A stretch of 6,567 bases of DNA from Kiritimatiellia bacterium (GTDB taxonomy: Bacteria > Verrucomicrobiota > Kiritimatiellia > CAIQIC01 > Lenti-01), in NCBI GenBank assembly GCA_018432565.1, contig JAHDSS010000192.1:1-6567 (forward strand), in the 5' to 3' direction. Of the stretch, positions 5,480 to 6,567 are shown piece by piece. The notes below the pieces were generated by a model. It saw only the letters and a program-made list of their open reading frames with translations, was not told the origin of the DNA and searched no databases. The stretch's first letter is position 1; every line of letters starts with the position of its first letter. The translations under genes and the position numbers were made by a program.

Positions 5480-6567
5480 ATGATCCGCGTGCTCAACCGC
5501 CATGTGCTCCGGGAATTCCTCCGCGGATTCCTGACCACCTTGACCGTCCTGACGTTCGTCATGTACATCGGCGCGGCCGTGCAGGCCATCGACTACATGT
5601 CCCGCGGAATTTCGGGTCCGTTGATCCTGAAGATTTTCGCCCTTAACATTCCTTTCACCTTGTCATTCGTCATTCCCGTCAGCGTCTTGACTACGGTGTT
5701 GCTCCAATTCGGCCGCATGTCGGCCGACGGGGAAATCACCGCGCTGAAAGCCTGCGGAGTCAGTCTTTGGCAAATAGCCGCTCCGGTTGTCTTCGCCGTG
5801 ATCATGCTCACGGCCCTTTGCCTGTTCATCAATGCGGAAGTCGCCCCGCGCAGTCATTTCCTGCGGTACAAGATGCTCCGCGAACTGGGCGAGGTGGATC
5901 CCCTGGCCCTGCTGGAAGAAGGCCGCTTCACCGACGATTTTCCCGGGGTGAAAATCTACGTGGGACGGAAATACGGTGCGCGCCTGGAAGACATCGTGCT
6001 GTTCCAGTTCGCCGAAACAGGCGTGCGCGCCGAAGTCCGCGCCCAACGCGGAAGGGTGACGTGCGATTTCGCCCGGCAGTGCATGGACATCCGCCTCGAA
6101 CAGGTCCGCCTGACCCAATACGACAGGCACAATCCGGATGATTTGTCCAACGCCCGCACCCTGACGGCGGAAAGCTATCCGATCTCGCTCGACCTGAAGA
6201 AACTGATGCGAAAGGGCCATTTCACCAGGAAACCCGCTTCGCTTTCCCTCAACGAACTGGTCCGCGCCATCCGGAACGTCCGGCGGACGTTCCCGGACCT
6301 TCAGGAGAATGGCGTCCCCCGCATGCGGATCAAACTGGCGGTGGAGGCCAGCAAGCGCCTGGCTTTGGCCTTGTCCTGCTTCTCTTTCGCGCTGCTGGGC
6401 ATCCCGCTGGGCATCCGGGCTCATCGCAAGGAATCCTCCATCGGCATCGGCCTCTCGCTCGTGCTCCTGTTCGTCTATTACCTCTTCATTATCTTGGCCG
6501 ATTCCCTGCTGGATCACCCGGAGTGGCGTCCCGACCTGATCCCCTGGATCCCCGTACTGGGCGGCCA
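5480..6567 (+). CDS. LptF/LptG (YjgP/YjgQ) family LPS-export permease, C-terminus cut off
   Basis: Translation from the ATG at 5480 gives 362 residues with no stop before the window ends. LptF and LptG form the membrane part of the LptB2FG ABC transporter, which extracts LPS from the inner membrane and passes it to LptC/LptA. The protein shows the family layout: an N-terminal basic helix start (MIRVLNRHVLREFL), membrane helices at about 17-37, 53-76 and 99-119, the coupling-helix motif FGRMSADGEITALKACGVS (77-95), a periplasmic beta-jellyroll region (about 125-285), then SKRLALALSCFSFALLGIPL (291-310), HRKESSIGIGLSL (315-327) and helices at 321-341 and from 351 onward. Family length suggests only about 20-30 residues are missing. 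Sequence alone does not let me say whether it is the LptF or the LptG partner. It starts 37 bp after the methyltransferase stop, without a clear Shine-Dalgarno or an intervening terminator, so it is probably co-transcribed. Confidence 0.93.
   Translation, partial: MIRVLNRHVLREFLRGFLTTLTVLTFVMYIGAAVQAIDYMSRGISGPLILKIFALNIPFTLSFVIPVSVLTTVLLQFGRMSADGEITALKACGVSLWQIAAPVVFAVIMLTALCLFINAEVAPRSHFLRYKMLRELGEVDPLALLEEGRFTDDFPGVKIYVGRKYGARLEDIVLFQFAETGVRAEVRAQRGRVTCDFARQCMDIRLEQVRLTQYDRHNPDDLSNARTLTAESYPISLDLKKLMRKGHFTRKPASLSLNELVRAIRNVRRTFPDLQENGVPRMRIKLAVEASKRLALALSCFSFALLGIPLGIRAHRKESSIGIGLSLVLLFVYYLFIILADSLLDHPEWRPDLIPWIPVLGG

Noticed and set aside
4909..5589. A 226-codon minus-strand open frame opposite the methyltransferase gene
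   Set aside because: It is a mirror frame of the ICMT-like gene and would run against the operon; no RBS or domain is seen.
5663..6517. A 284-codon minus-strand open frame opposite the LptF/G gene
   Set aside because: It is a mirror frame of the LptF/G codons, with no recognisable domain and Gln/His/Asp-rich composition.

Overview
The window is a GC-rich, densely packed piece of a Gram-negative bacterial chromosome that looks like an envelope (lipid A / LPS type) modification operon. Five complete plus-strand genes and one plus-strand gene cut by the right edge run head to tail from 613 to 6567, and one minus-strand gene is cut by the left edge. An LptF/LptG-type permease and two ArnT-like glycosyltransferases imply an LPS-bearing outer membrane. 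Rare use of A/T-ending codons, GC-biased third positions and weak or absent Shine-Dalgarno sequences would suit a PVC-group bacterium (Verrucomicrobiota, Kiritimatiellota or relatives) or another high-GC Gram-negative. This taxonomic guess is inference only; nothing in the window settles it.

Layout. (1) 1-175, minus: the N-terminus of a membrane-anchored protein, possibly an SGNH/GDSL-hydrolase-like protein, transcribed leftwards. (2) 176-612: a divergent intergenic region of about 440 bp with several hairpins. It includes a good terminator-like hairpin with a T-rich tail (510-541, plus strand) and a weak promoter candidate just before the first plus-strand gene. (3) 613-1389: a soluble GT2 glycosyltransferase of the DPM1/ArnC type. 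(4) 1377-1685: a stand-alone LAB_N-domain membrane protein. (5) 1682-3310 and (6) 3320-4837: two tandem ArnT/PMT-like polytopic glycosyltransferases. (7) 4834-5442: an isoprenylcysteine-methyltransferase (ICMT)-like integral membrane methyltransferase. (8) 5480-6567: an LptF/LptG family LPS-export permease, incomplete at its C-terminus.

Working model (inference). Three junctions overlap (13 bp, ATGA and ATGA) and the other two gaps are 9 and 37 bp, so the six plus-strand genes are probably one operon. The GT2 enzyme would load a sugar onto a polyprenyl phosphate on the cytoplasmic face. The small LAB_N protein could help present or flip that lipid-linked sugar. The two ArnT-like enzymes would transfer sugars on the periplasmic face, possibly to lipid A. 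The ICMT-like enzyme could methylate an envelope lipid, with Leptospira LmtA (lipid A 1-phosphate methyltransferase) as a precedent in the same broad superfamily. The LptF/G protein would extract the finished LPS. The combination is the most interesting feature of the window; each family on its own is known.
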